Positions 23,791 to 33,217 are shown, counted from the first letter of the stretch. The stretch: DNA of 64,000 nucleotides from Halorubrum laminariae (GCF_024494655.1 NZ_JANHDL010000014.1:24032-88031), one strand, 5' to 3'. Program-made: numbers and translations. Notes: generated by a model from the letters alone, not told the origin.

Positions 23791-24726
23791 TCAGTCCACT
23801 ATCTCGTCGATCAGCTCGCGCGCGCTCCGCCGGACGGCCTCGTCGCTCTCGATCGACGGCTCCCAGCCGAGCGCGGACAGTTTCTCGATCGACAGCCGCA
23901 TCTTCGGCACGTCGCCGGTCCAGCCGCGGTCACCGCCGGTGTACTGATACTCGGGGTCGACGCCCAGTTCCTCGCTGACGATATCCGCGATACGGGTCAC
24001 CGACGTCGTCGTCCGCGTCCCGAGGTTGTACGTGTTCAGGTCGTCATCCGCGGTCTCGACGACGTGCTGGATGGCGTCGACGCACTCGGAGACGTGCATG
24101 TACGACTTCTCCTGCCGACCATCACCGAGTATCTCCAGCGCCGCGGGGTCGGCGTCGAGCTTCTCGATAAAGTCGGGGATCACGTTCCCGCGCTGGTGTG
24201 GCCCGACGATGTTCGCGAATCGGAACACCCACGACTGGACCCCGTAGGAGTGCGCAAACGTCGATATCAGCGCCTCGTCCGCGAGCTTCGCGGAGCCGTA
24301 CACGGAGATCGGCTCCATCGGCGCGTAGTCCTCGGGCGTCGGCCGCGGCGCCTCGCCGTACACCGTCGACGAGGAGGTGAACGCGAAGCGGTCGACGCCG
24401 ACCTCGCGTATCCGCTCCAAGACGTTGTACGTCATCCCGGTGTTGTCCTCGAACAGCGCGCGGTCGTCGTCGTAGTTCGTGTCGGTGTACGCCGCGAAGT
24501 GGAAGACGATATCGAGGTCGTCGGTGACCGCGCGAGCGACGTCGCCGGGATCGGTCAGGTCCGCCTCGACGAACTCTGCGCCGTCGGGGACGCGGTCGCG
24601 GGTCCCCTTCGAGAGGTCGTCGGCGACGTGGACGGTCGCACCGCGGTCAAGCAGGCTGGCGGCGAGGTGACTCCCGACGAGCCCTGCACCGCCCGTGACG
24701 AGGACGTTCGCGTCTGAAGGGTTCAT
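23791..24726 (-). CDS. NAD-dependent epimerase (UDP-glucose 4-epimerase-like)
   Basis: The protein has 311 residues from ATG 24726; the frame is open much further upstream, but homologous sequence starts here. It is an extended SDR: VTGGAGLVGSH, FTSSSTVYGEA, and the catalytic YGSAK (Y143, K147). Then come FRFANIVGPHQRGNVIPDFI and GDGRQEKSYMHVSECVDAI. These are characteristic of archaeal GalE-like enzymes. It converges with the epimerase at 22003, separated by a remnant-filled gap. A role in surface polysaccharide or N-glycan precursor supply is likely. Confidence 0.85.
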   Translation of the reverse strand: MNPSDANVLVTGGAGLVGSHLAASLLDRGATVHVADDLSKGTRDRVPDGAEFVEADLTDPGDVARAVTDDLDIVFHFAAYTDTNYDDDRALFEDNTGMTYNVLERIREVGVDRFAFTSSSTVYGEAPRPTPEDYAPMEPISVYGSAKLADEALISTFAHSYGVQSWVFRFANIVGPHQRGNVIPDFIEKLDADPAALEILGDGRQEKSYMHVSECVDAIQHVVETADDDLNTYNLGTRTTTSVTRIADIVSEELGVDPEYQYTGGDRGWTGDVPKMRLSIEKLSALGWEPSIESDEAVRRSARELIDEIVD

Positions 24727-24846
24727 GTCTCTCCCTGGCAGGAGATGTGTAAATGCGTTTGGAAGTTTTCCTGCTCCGCCCACCCCGAGTATCGGTATTG
24801 GTAATTTTCTCCCCGGATTTATGTGTAACCCCTGGCGGGGTGAGGT

Positions 24847-25095
24847 ATGTCGATAGCGGGCGTCAGAACGGTGTTCGGCGCCGTCCAGTTCCTCGTGCTC
24901 TTCATCGTTTACGTCGCGGCGCTGACGGCGATGAGCGTCGTCAGAGCTGGGCGGGCGTCCCGTCGGTGGATCGTCAGGGCTCTCACCGGTTCCGGATCGG
25001 ACGGCTCGCCGAGGCGAACACTGGCCACAGACGCGACTGAGAGTCCGTACCCGGCCGGTGACAGGGAGAGCGTCGAGGAGTCGGTTAGCCCCTGA
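24847..25095 (+). CDS. Small membrane protein
   Basis: The protein has 82 residues. One hydrophobic helix (GAVQFLVLFIVYVAALTAMS) is followed by a basic then acidic tail, so the C-terminus is probably cytoplasmic. TTTATG about 30 bp upstream may be its promoter. No family is recognised. Confidence 0.45.
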   Translation: MSIAGVRTVFGAVQFLVLFIVYVAALTAMSVVRAGRASRRWIVRALTGSGSDGSPRRTLATDATESPYPAGDRESVEESVSP

Positions 25096-25196
25096 TCGGC
25101 GGACGCGACCGGCGGCCCGTCGCAGACGATCACGGACGTTGCCCTGCCTGACTCGTACGGAAAGATTCTTTTTATTATAACGGCAGGTCAACTCGT

Positions 25197-26168
25197 ATGA
25201 GCGACGACTTCCCGGCGAGCGTCGACGTCGATTACACCGACGGCGTGGGCGAGGACCCCGACGACTACCCGTCGATCCAGCACAAACTCGAGAAGGCGGT
25301 CGAGGTCACCCGCCACGGTCTCGAACAGTACGACAACCCGGCCGTGATGTGGACCGGCGGCAAAGACTCCACGCTGACGCTGTACTTCATCAACCAAGTC
25401 GCGGAGGAGTACGGCTACGAGAAGCCGACCGCGGTGTTCATCGACCACTTCCAGCACTTCGATTCGATCACCGACTTCGTCGAGTACTGGGCCGACGAGT
25501 GGGAAATCGACCTGGTGTACGCCCGCAACGACGACGTCGGCGCGTACGTCGAGGAACACGGCTTAGAGCCGGGCGACGACATCCCCGTCGCGGAGCTGTC
25601 CGAACACAACCAGCACCACGTCCGCGACATCCTCGAATACGAGGAGGACACGTTCCCGTTCCTGCTCGACACCTACGTCGGGAACCACCTGCTGAAGACG
25701 GTCGCGCTCAACGACGCCCTCGAGGAGTACGGGATCGACGGCGTCATCTCCGGCGTCCGCTGGGACGAACAGGAGGCCCGCGCCGACGAGACGTTCTTTT
25801 CGCCGCGCCACGACCCCGATCTCTTCCCACCGCACGACCGCATCCAGCCCATCCTCCAATTCGCGGAGGCCGACGTGTGGAACGCGTTCTGGAACTTCGT
25901 GGTGCCCGACACCGTCGCGGCGTTCCCCGACGAGGGGTACGTCCCACAGGCCGACGACGATCTTCCAGAGGGTGTCACCCAAGCAGACGTCCCCATCTCG
26001 CCGAAGTACTTCGCCGGGTTCCGCTCGCTCGGCAGCGAGGTCTCGACCGACAAGACGACCGAGGAGCCTGCGTGGCTCCAGAACCTCGAAGACACCACCG
26101 AGCGCGCCGGCCGCGCCCAGGACAAAGAAGACCTGATGGAGCGCCTGCGCGACCTCGGCTACATGTGA
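25197..26168 (+). CDS. PAPS reductase / sulfate adenylyltransferase (CysD-like) family protein
   Basis: The protein has 323 residues. The PP-loop motif is MWTGGKDST (residues 51-59), typical of the N-type ATP pyrophosphatase family that includes PAPS reductase and CysD. VFIDHFQHF, then GVISGVRWDEQEARADETFF, and RIQPILQFAEADVW agree. In haloarchaea such genes often sit in surface-glycan loci, where sulfated sugars occur. Activation of sulfate for glycan sulfation is therefore a reasonable inference; simple sulfur assimilation is the alternative. A TATA-like TTTATTATAA ends just before ATG 25197. Confidence 0.82.
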   Translation: MSDDFPASVDVDYTDGVGEDPDDYPSIQHKLEKAVEVTRHGLEQYDNPAVMWTGGKDSTLTLYFINQVAEEYGYEKPTAVFIDHFQHFDSITDFVEYWADEWEIDLVYARNDDVGAYVEEHGLEPGDDIPVAELSEHNQHHVRDILEYEEDTFPFLLDTYVGNHLLKTVALNDALEEYGIDGVISGVRWDEQEARADETFFSPRHDPDLFPPHDRIQPILQFAEADVWNAFWNFVVPDTVAAFPDEGYVPQADDDLPEGVTQADVPISPKYFAGFRSLGSEVSTDKTTEEPAWLQNLEDTTERAGRAQDKEDLMERLRDLGYM

Positions 26169-26206
26169 ATCGAGGACGCCCCATCTGCGGTCGACGTCGA
26201 GACTGA

Positions 26207-26728
26207 ATGTTCCCGATTGAGCACTTCATCGTCGCGGTCGTCCCGGTCGTCGCGTACGTCCTCGTCCGCGATCGGCGGCTGCCGACGGGACGGCTGCTCG
26301 CAGTCGTGTTCGTCGGGAGCCAGCTGCCGGACCTGATCGACAAGCCGCTCGCCCACCAGTTTGGCCTGCTCCCCAGCGGTCGCGTCTTCGTCCACTCGCT
26401 GCCGGTTGCGATTCCGATCGTCTGTCTCGCCGGGTGGTACGCCTGGCGGACCGATCGGCTCCGAACGGGGAGCGCGTTCGCGTTCGCGTACCTCTCGCAT
26501 CTCGTCGCCGACAACCGTCGGGCACTGTCGCCGCCGAATCCGACGCTGTCCGACGACATGCTGTGGCCGCTTCGACCGGCGACCCCACGGCCGGACGTTC
26601 CCCACTGGGCCGGCGAGGCGTCGATCAACGTCCGGCTGTGGTCCCTGTTTGCCGCGGTCGTGCTGGCGGTCTCCGCGTACCACCTGTATCGGGATATTAA
26701 CGAGCAGTTCCTCTCCGACAGGACGTAG
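26207..26728 (+). CDS. YdjM-like membrane-bound metal-dependent hydrolase
   Basis: The protein has 173 residues with four or five hydrophobic helices. The family features are PIEHFIVAVVPVVAYVLV, VGSQLPDLIDKPLAH, a GRVFVHSLP His motif and AYLSHLVADN. These His/Asp positions are the proposed metal site. Family members (DUF457/YdjM) are inner-membrane proteins of unknown substrate. Two paralogues lie at 27265-27837 and 56926-57462, all sharing PDLIDKPL. Confidence 0.8.
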   Translation: MFPIEHFIVAVVPVVAYVLVRDRRLPTGRLLAVVFVGSQLPDLIDKPLAHQFGLLPSGRVFVHSLPVAIPIVCLAGWYAWRTDRLRTGSAFAFAYLSHLVADNRRALSPPNPTLSDDMLWPLRPATPRPDVPHWAGEASINVRLWSLFAAVVLAVSAYHLYRDINEQFLSDRT

Positions 26729-27004
26729 CCGGACCCGCATTGGGGCGGCGAATTGCCGCAGTCGCCTCCGAGCTTCCCGTCTCGCCGCGAGCCGGGAGAC
26801 AGCTTCAGATAACTCTCGGTTGAACTATCCATATGACCGAGACCTCACTGCGGGCGACGGTGACACAGCGTGGCGTCGTCGTCACGAATCCGGTGACGAC
26901 GTGTGTTTGAGTACCGGTTCCAACGACCGGACAGACCGACGATACACATATTAATCAACTGAAACTACTTGGATTCCTAATACGATTCATTAATATGAGA
27001 TGAT

Positions 27005-27382
27005 GTGACAGGGCGGCGTATACCTCTCTCCACTGTGTGTCCCGAGTGCGGTGATCTGAACGTCGACGTGGTCACTGTCCCGCCGGCCGGTCACGCCTAC
27101 GAGGGGTGGCAGACGGCCCTTGAATGCGACGCGTGTGGCGAGCGTGTCTTCACCTGCGAGCTCGACGGGGAGTCCCGACCTGTCGCTCGCAGTCTCGCCG
27201 AGTCGTCTGGTCTTCTCTCTTTGTCGATTTCTCTCGCCCTCATCAAGTACTACGTCCCATCGGCTCACCGACCGCGTTCCGGCCACTGCCCGCGTCGAGC
27301 TGCCCACAGTCGCAAGCCGACAAACACGACGAGCGCGGCCACGACGATCTCGAGGTGGACCGCCGCAGCCGGCTCACGGTAG
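27005..27382 (+). CDS. Possible zinc-ribbon protein, doubtful 3' end
   Basis: From GTG 27005 the frame reads VCPECGDLNVDVVTVPPAGH, then ECDACGERVFTCELDG, a plausible zinc ribbon. After about residue 75 the composition degrades and it overlaps the convergent YdjM-like gene. It may be a truncated gene whose original end was lost. Confidence 0.35.
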   Translation: MTGRRIPLSTVCPECGDLNVDVVTVPPAGHAYEGWQTALECDACGERVFTCELDGESRPVARSLAESSGLLSLSISLALIKYYVPSAHRPRSGHCPRRAAHSRKPTNTTSAATTISRWTAAAGSR

Positions 27383-27837
27383 ATCTCGAGGACCCGCACC
27401 CACGGCGCGATGTCGTCGCTGGGACTTCGCGGGACACCGAACAACGGGTACGCGAGAAAGCGTACCGAAACGAGGTCTCCACGGATCAGACCCTGCCACG
27501 CGTCACCGAGCAGATGCGCCGCGTACCCGATCGTGAACGCGGCGGGCGTGACCCGACGCAATCGATCTGGTACACGGTCGGTGAGCGGAACCGATTCGGA
27601 TCGCATGACCCACCAGAGACCGCCACACACGACAACCAACGAGAACACCGAGTGCGCGAGCGACCGGCCATAGACCAACACGCCCCAGTAGGCGAGCGGC
27701 TTGTCGATCAGGTCCGGAAACTGGCTACCGACTGCCAGCGGCACGAGCGCCCACCGGGCTGGCAGCCGGCGGGAAGTCGCTGCCGCATACACGACGTACA
27801 ACAGATACGCGACCGCGCCGTGCGTCACCGGATCCAT
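27265..27837 (-). CDS. YdjM-like membrane-bound metal-dependent hydrolase (second copy)
   Basis: The protein has 190 residues. It keeps the family motifs MDPVTHGAVAYLLYVVYAA, LAVGSQFPDLIDKPLAYWG, YGRSLAHSVFSL and GYAAHLLGDAWQG. Multiple hydrophobic helices place it in the cell membrane. It is closer to the third copy at 56926 than to the first at 26207. The role is unknown. Repeated presence at the edges of the glycan and envelope regions suggests lipid or envelope work. Confidence 0.8.
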   Translation of the reverse strand: MDPVTHGAVAYLLYVVYAAATSRRLPARWALVPLAVGSQFPDLIDKPLAYWGVLVYGRSLAHSVFSLVVVCGGLWWVMRSESVPLTDRVPDRLRRVTPAAFTIGYAAHLLGDAWQGLIRGDLVSVRFLAYPLFGVPRSPSDDIAPWVRVLEIYREPAAAVHLEIVVAALVVFVGLRLWAARRGQWPERGR

Positions 27838-27989
27838 ACGGCGTCCGTTAGTCGGGCGCGGCTAAGCGTTGACGATCGACGGCGACGAGCAGGCGGATCG
27901 CTCGGCCGTCGTGCGCTACGGTACACCGCCGCCTTCCATCTGTAATATTTCTATCATTTGGTTAATGATTTGTGACGAGTGGCGGTATC

Positions 27990-28166
27990 ATGACTACCCG
28001 TTCGGACGAGCTTCGGGTGCTCCACGTGGATGACGACCCCTAGTTCATGGAGATGGCCGCGGCCTTGCATGAAGCCGAAAGCGAATGCGTGACAGTTGAG
28101 ACAGCGACAGCCGCTCGCGAGGGATCGACCGCCTCGACGCCGCAGATGTCGATTCTCTGGTGGGGG
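27990..28166 (+). pseudogene. Remnant of a response-regulator receiver domain
   Basis: The frame starts MTTRSDELRVLHVDDDP, the signature phospho-acceptor pocket of a receiver domain. A TAG stop follows, then FMEMAAALHEAESECVTVET in the same frame. Similarity ends near the 3' end of the glycosyltransferase gene. It is probably the start of a haloarchaeal multidomain sensor or regulator, now deleted. Confidence 0.65.
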
Positions 28167-28187
28167 CCTCTGCGCGTCCGACTGCCC

Positions 28188-29402
28188 CTAGTTCACGGCG
28201 CTGAAAAAGAACGACGAGAACACGATCTGGACACCGATCACGATCGACGTGAAGGCGACGAGGGCGCTCGTCGTGAACGGCACGGATCCGAACCCGCTCA
28301 GGATCCAGTCGACGATCAGCCAACTCGCGTAGGCGGCGCCGGCGACGAACACGACGAGCCCGACCGTGGCACCGCGTTCGAGTGTCGCGTTCTCGGTCAT
28401 CCACGAGGATACCATGTCGCCGGGCATTTGGATAGGATCGCTGGCGACAGTCGCGAACACGCCGAGAGAGCCGACTTGGACACCGAGGATCGTAAAGAGA
28501 CTCCCAGCGATCATCGAGTTCACGCCGAGCGTCACCTCCCCGACCGAGACGCCGGTGTGGGCAATCGTCATCACGGATATGCCAAACAGCGCTAGCAACA
28601 CCCCGGGCACTGAAAACAGGTATCCGGGCGCGTTCACGAGCATGAATCGGACGTGTCGCCAGCCGTCGCGAAAGCTGTCGAGCGTCTCCTCACCTTTGCG
28701 TTCGTGATAGATGATCGGCACCTCAGCGATCTGTAGCTCTTTTGCCCCGGCGTCCATGATCATCTCCGAAGCGAACTCCATGCCATCTGTCTCTAGATCC
28801 ATCCGATCGTACGCCTCCCGCGTGAAGATCCGGAACCCGCTATGGGCGTCGCTCACGCCAGCCTCGTAGAACGCGTTCAGAAACTGCGTCAGCATCGGGT
28901 TCCCGATGTACTGATGTAGCGTCGGCATTGCACCGTCTTTGATCTCGCCGTCGAGTCGACTCCCCATTACCATGTCGGCACCCGTCTCCTTCAGGTGGTC
29001 AAGTAGCCGCGGGATCTGGGTGAAGTCGTACGTGGTGTCGGCGTCACCCATCACGATATACTGTCCACGGGTCCGCTCGAACGCGTACCGGTAGGCGTAT
29101 CCATACCCCTTTCCGTCGGGTTTGACGACGATCGCGCCCATCTCTTTGGCAATTTCGGGCGTGCGATCTGTCGAACTGTCGCTGATGAGTATCTCCGTCG
29201 GGACCTGTAACTCTTCAATAGCGGCCTTGATCCAGCTGAGACACGTCTCGATACCTGCCTCTTCGTTTAACGTCGGCATGACGACTGACAGATACGGTGT
29301 GGTCGTCGAATCCTGGCCGACGAGTAGCTCGTCTGCACTGAGTGTATCTGTCTGTTCGTGTTCTGGTGGGGGGTCCTGTGGAGAGTTGAGTGTTGATGCC
29401 AT
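28188..29402 (-). CDS. Family 2 glycosyltransferase with C-terminal membrane helices
   Basis: The protein has 404 residues from ATG 29402; upstream in-frame sequence is not protein-like. It is GT-A fold: YLSVVMPTLNEEAGIETCLS, ILISDSSTDRTPEIAKEMGA, MGDADTTYDF (the metal-binding DxD-type site) and HSGFRIFTREAYDRM. Pairs of hydrophobic helices follow after about residue 270. It resembles dolichol-phosphate-sugar synthases (AglJ/DPM1-like) of archaeal N-glycosylation. The acceptor and donor are not deducible. It belongs with the epimerases upstream. Confidence 0.85.
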   Translation of the reverse strand: MASTLNSPQDPPPEHEQTDTLSADELLVGQDSTTTPYLSVVMPTLNEEAGIETCLSWIKAAIEELQVPTEILISDSSTDRTPEIAKEMGAIVVKPDGKGYGYAYRYAFERTRGQYIVMGDADTTYDFTQIPRLLDHLKETGADMVMGSRLDGEIKDGAMPTLHQYIGNPMLTQFLNAFYEAGVSDAHSGFRIFTREAYDRMDLETDGMEFASEMIMDAGAKELQIAEVPIIYHERKGEETLDSFRDGWRHVRFMLVNAPGYLFSVPGVLLALFGISVMTIAHTGVSVGEVTLGVNSMIAGSLFTILGVQVGSLGVFATVASDPIQMPGDMVSSWMTENATLERGATVGLVVFVAGAAYASWLIVDWILSGFGSVPFTTSALVAFTSIVIGVQIVFSSFFFSAVN

Positions 29403-29714
29403 GAGCTGCGAATAGAGTATGTATATCCTACTACAGTACAACCATATGAAATTTCGCTTCTGAGAGGATGAATCCCCCACCTCGTTCACTGCAAGGGAGA
29501 TGCGGCAGAGACAATCTGTGTGGCCGCTATCGTAGTCGTCGAAGTATGACTGATGGACTACCTGTCCCCCCGACATCAATCGCTGGCTCTCACGCCGTCG
29601 CCTCACAGATTTTCGAAATATCTACACACGTCTTATGATGTTTGTTACGGAGAAGATATCGTTGTACGTACTGAGCGAGAGCGCTGGGGCCACCCGAGAG
29701 TAATGATTATGATT
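29403..29714. other. Gene-free stretch upstream of the GT2 gene
   Basis: It holds the promoter side of the glycosyltransferase gene and AT-rich sequence up to a MITE-like element. No gene or RNA is recognised. Confidence 0.4.
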
Positions 29715-29883
29715 GCGTCGCAAAGCCGTTTAGAATTCTCAACTCCGCTCTGATCAGAAGACAAACATCGTTACGGATGGTATAATAGTAAAGTACAGAT
29801 ATAACGCCTCTATCCGCTGTTTTCTACTATCTCATCAGTCTATCCGATATTACGGTAACAAAGATTAAACGGCTTTGCGACGC
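29715..29883. mobile_element. 169-bp MITE-like element with 18-bp perfect terminal inverted repeats
   Basis: GCGTCGCAAAGCCGTTTA (29715-29732) and TAAACGGCTTTGCGACGC (29866-29883) are exact inverted repeats. The AT-rich interior has no ORF. No clear target duplication is visible. It is likely a non-autonomous derivative of an IS not present in this window. Confidence 0.7.
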
Positions 29884-30017
29884 GACCAAGTATTGTGGCT
29901 GGAGGACTAGTTGTCGCGAGTATCGGTGGGCTGCTTGGACCAATTACTGTGATCGGTCTCAAGGTGACATCCTCCGCGCCGTAAACGGCGCGGCTTCCCA
30001 CGCATGGGGAATACCAG

Positions 30018-31289
30018 CTACGTGCGGCTGTTGCTGGCAGAGGGTTCCGACCCGTGGAAGACCGAGAGGCTCATCTGCGAGGGTTCCTCGCTCGTCTCTC
30101 GGTGGGTAGTGGCGCTGTCACAGGCGCTCCCATCCCGTGGGATGTCATCGCCCGCCGGTTTCAGCGGCAGGCTCTCACCCCACGGGTCGTGGCGGTCAGC
30201 GATGTTGACCGCCGCGTTGATGTCTGCGTGATACTCCGACACCCAACACTCATTGTTCGTACACCGGAACTCGTCGCCGTTCCGGTACCCGATGTGACCG
30301 CACTCGTGACACGTCTGACTCGTGTACTCCGGTCGAATGTAGCTAACCGGAAGTCCAGCCTCTCGTGCTTTGTCCTCGATACGCTGTTGGAGGCGAGCGA
30401 ACGCCCATGCGTGGAGGCGTCGGTTCATCCACTCGCCGTAATCGAGGTCTTCGCGGATGTACGAGAGGTCTTCCAGCACGAGGACCGGCTTCTCGAACTG
30501 ATGGGCGTACTCGACGGCGCGTCGAGACGCCTTCTCGATGATGTCAGTAAGTGCGTTCTGGTAGTGGTCGAATCGCTCGTCAATCCGCCACTCCGCGGCG
30601 TCACGCTCTTGGAGCCGTTTCAGCGTCGTGAACATCTCTTTGCGAAGGTGCCGAGCGCGACCACCGTTGATGAGTAGTGGGTCGGTCGGAGTGCCCTGCT
30701 CGCAGGCACAGCCCGCGAGCAGGTGGGCCTCGCCAATGTCGAAGCCCACTGGTGTTACGTCATCATCGCTTGGTTCGTAGTCTGGTTCTTCGACGGGGAA
30801 ATCGACGGTGACGTGGAGCGTCCACGACGTGCGGTGTTGTTGCAGTCGGAGTTGCCCCGCTGAAGCGTCACCGTGTACGAGGTCGTGCCACAGGTCTTCT
30901 TGGGCGGGATTGATCCGAAGCGGTATCCAGAAGTTAGTGCCACGACCGGGTTGCGGTGCCCACCACGTAAACTCGTAGTCTCGCGCCGCCAAGTGGTCGA
31001 ACTCGGCGGCTTGGTTGGTGAGCCGAACCGGGTGGTAGTCGTCCAACTCCTGTGCGTTGTAGGTGTCGTGGAGTTGCGGGACGTAGTTGCACAGTGCCGC
31101 TTTCGCCTGATACGGCAGTTCGTAAGGCGTCACCACGTCGCTGGTTGCGCCCATCGTGTCACACCCGGCGTCAAACGCCTCGTGTAGTCCCTCACGGTAG
31201 GTGTCGAGCAAGTCACACAGTTTCCGCTCCTTGTGTGCTGTCGGTGGGGCGAGTGTCGCTTCCAGCGTTTTCGTGGTTGTGGCGGTCAT
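30018..31289 (-). CDS. tnpB: TnpB, RNA-guided nuclease of IS200/IS605
   Basis: The protein has 423 residues. The RuvC-like catalytic residues are present: D184 (VGFDIGEAHLL), E273 (LVLEDLSYI) and D356 (EYHADINAAVN). The zinc finger is CHECG plus CTNNEC (C327, C330, C343, C348). TnpB cuts DNA beside the element's target motif under guidance of an RNA made from the tnpB 3' end, which favours retention of the element. It starts one base after the tnpA stop codon. Confidence 0.9.
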   Translation of the reverse strand: MTATTTKTLEATLAPPTAHKERKLCDLLDTYREGLHEAFDAGCDTMGATSDVVTPYELPYQAKAALCNYVPQLHDTYNAQELDDYHPVRLTNQAAEFDHLAARDYEFTWWAPQPGRGTNFWIPLRINPAQEDLWHDLVHGDASAGQLRLQQHRTSWTLHVTVDFPVEEPDYEPSDDDVTPVGFDIGEAHLLAGCACEQGTPTDPLLINGGRARHLRKEMFTTLKRLQERDAAEWRIDERFDHYQNALTDIIEKASRRAVEYAHQFEKPVLVLEDLSYIREDLDYGEWMNRRLHAWAFARLQQRIEDKAREAGLPVSYIRPEYTSQTCHECGHIGYRNGDEFRCTNNECWVSEYHADINAAVNIADRHDPWGESLPLKPAGDDIPRDGSACDSATTHRETSEEPSQMSLSVFHGSEPSASNSRT

Positions 31290-31290
31290 G

Positions 31291-31683
31291 CTACTGGTCG
31301 TCCACGTAGTCCATCAACACGTCAATACTCACTTGGCCGGTCGTGGCGAGGAAGTATCCCGGTTGCCATAACGCATCTTCGAGCGTCTGTGTCACTTCAC
31401 GAAACTCCTTGCGAACGCGGCGAGAGGTGACGCCTTTGAGCGAGTTGATGAACTTCGTGAGGTTTGTGGTTGGTTTGGTCTGAAACAGGATGTGAACGTG
31501 GTCGGTACCGCCGTCCACGTTCTTGATGTCGGCCTCGAAGTCATCTGCAATATCGTGAGCGATTTCAGCGACACGCTCAAGCCGCTCATCTGTGAGAATA
31601 TCGGCACGGTACTTCGTGACGGTCACGAAGTGATACTGGAGCGCGTACACTGTGTGCGACCCGGTTTGCAGATGATACTCCAT
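31291..31683 (-). CDS. tnpA: TnpA, Y1 HUH transposase of IS200/IS605
   Basis: The protein has 130 residues, the usual size. The HUH motif is HVH at residues 62-64 (DHVHILF). The nucleophilic Tyr is probably Y126 (VLMDYVDDQ). It catalyses peel-and-paste transposition of single strands. It lies immediately upstream of tnpB in the same orientation. Confidence 0.92.
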   Translation of the reverse strand: MEYHLQTGSHTVYALQYHFVTVTKYRADILTDERLERVAEIAHDIADDFEADIKNVDGGTDHVHILFQTKPTTNLTKFINSLKGVTSRRVRKEFREVTQTLEDALWQPGYFLATTGQVSIDVLMDYVDDQ

Positions 31684-31720
31684 TTGGCCTCACCAGATAC
31701 GAGACACCCAAGTCAAATAA

Positions 31721-31987
31721 CTCTTGTGGCGTTGGGTATTCAGCAGGGAGAAACCGAGTGGTTGTTACACAGAGCTTACGCGATTCACTCCCGCCCTGTT
31801 CGTTCCTCGGTTCCAACAGAGTGTCGGAACGCTCGTCACTCACGGGAAGGGCGGGATTCTCTCGCTGAATCAAGATAGGATACAACTCACATACACATGG
31901 TCGGCCCTCGCTCTTCCCCCCCCACAGAGGGTCGATCAGATCGGTGTGAGGCGATCCCTTCCGTCCCACAAAGACAAACCAGACACG
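31721..31987. other. Gap between the IS and the ABC permease gene
   Basis: Apart from the IS left end I see no gene. It is the 3' flank of the permease operon. Confidence 0.4.
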
Positions 31988-33217
31988 TCACCGGAGCCCA
32001 TCTTCTGGCGAGAGCGAAGCAATTTGCCAGCCGGCCAGCCACGACCCAGCGAGACTCATTGGGATGGCAATCGCAACACCAGCACCGAGTAACCACTGCG
32101 GCCTCCGCACAACATCCTCAAAGCCAACGATCGCATTCGCGACCACGTTGAGCAGTTCGACAAGTGGGAGGGTTGCTGCGACCCCAACCACACCACCGAG
32201 CGTTCCAAGGATGAGCGCTTGGACGACGACGATGCCGATAAGTGTCGAAGTTCGGGATCCAAGCGCTTTCACTGCAGCAAACTCCCGCCGTTGTTGATAC
32301 ACTACAGACACCATGAGATTGGCTGTAAGGGTTATCCCCGCAAGCACCCCGAGCACAACAAGACTGCCGCCACTGGCGAGCAATACGGCTTGCCGTTCAA
32401 GTGTGGCTGTCAACTGCTCACGATTGGTCCGGACATCATACGCCGGATGGGCAGCTTCGATGTCAGTAGCAACAGCAGCTGGGGAGGCACCATCAGCAAC
32501 TGAGATCGTAATTAGTGATGCACGATCAGTTGCGGTTGTCCCAGTCACTTCCTGGAGTTCACTCAGATGAACCGTGACAGAGGCGGTTCCGAGGAACCGC
32601 GAGAACGTCGATGAGACCCCAACAATCTCGAACTGATTGGCTCTGGCTGACGAGATTGTCCCGCCAACATATATCGAATCACCAACAGATACATCAAGCA
32701 GTTCTGCTGTTCGCGTATCAATAATGACCTCATGCGTCATCGGGCCAGAATAGGTGCCATTAGCATAGTGGACATCTTGCTGTTGGAACTGTGTCCCGTT
32801 CGTTACCTGCACAGACCCGCCACGGGCGGGTGCGCCAACGCCAACGAGTGTCTCCCAGTCGTCGCCATCAGTGCTCACATACACTGTTTGAAACGCCATT
32901 GGAACAGCGGTTTGGACATCCTCTTGCCTCTCGATCGATGCAGCAACTGAGTGGGCATCAACCAGTGTGTTCTCGAAGCCACCGACCGTCCCCGGAGCGA
33001 TCTGGACCGGTCCACCAGTCACCCAGAGATCGCGACCAGAAGCGTCAAACTGCTCTTCGCCAGTTTCGACGACTCCAAGCCCGACTCCCCCGAGAAGCGT
33101 CACCGACAAGACGGCTAGTGCGATACCGATGACGGCAAGGAGGGTCCGCATGCGGTTATATCGGAGCTGTGAGACGGCGATTCCGATGATTGCCCGGAGA
33201 CGAGAGATCACACGCAT
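31988..33217 (-). CDS. ABC transporter permease, FtsX/MacB type (1)
   Basis: The protein has 409 residues. One N-terminal helix (RTLLAVIGIALAVLSVTLLG), a ~220-residue external domain (MacB-PCD-like; it includes HEVIIDTRTAELLDVSVGD), then three C-terminal helices with the FtsX-type EFAAVKALGSRTSTLIG segment. It is the last gene of a coupled set: its start shares a base with the stop of the second permease. MacB-like transporters use mechanotransmission rather than channel transport. The substrate is unknown, perhaps a surface lipoprotein or peptide. Confidence 0.85.
   Translation of the reverse strand: MRVISRLRAIIGIAVSQLRYNRMRTLLAVIGIALAVLSVTLLGGVGLGVVETGEEQFDASGRDLWVTGGPVQIAPGTVGGFENTLVDAHSVAASIERQEDVQTAVPMAFQTVYVSTDGDDWETLVGVGAPARGGSVQVTNGTQFQQQDVHYANGTYSGPMTHEVIIDTRTAELLDVSVGDSIYVGGTISSARANQFEIVGVSSTFSRFLGTASVTVHLSELQEVTGTTATDRASLITISVADGASPAAVATDIEAAHPAYDVRTNREQLTATLERQAVLLASGGSLVVLGVLAGITLTANLMVSVVYQQRREFAAVKALGSRTSTLIGIVVVQALILGTLGGVVGVAATLPLVELLNVVANAIVGFEDVVRRPQWLLGAGVAIAIPMSLAGSWLAGWQIASLSPEDGLR

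Larger units (their letters stand above)
29960..31720 (-). mobile_element. IS200/IS605-family element (tnpA + tnpB), apparently intact
   Basis: Both genes are complete. The right end near 29960-30000 has GACATCCTCCGCGCCG paired with CGGCGCGG, a subterminal hairpin. The left end lies upstream of tnpA, with TTGGGT-containing hairpins around 31708-31738. The exact cleavage sites cannot be set by eye. Confidence 0.75.

Noticed and set aside
23731..24717. 328-codon plus-strand frame opposite the second epimerase
   Set aside because: Shadow frame rich in Arg and Val; the minus strand encodes a complete SDR.
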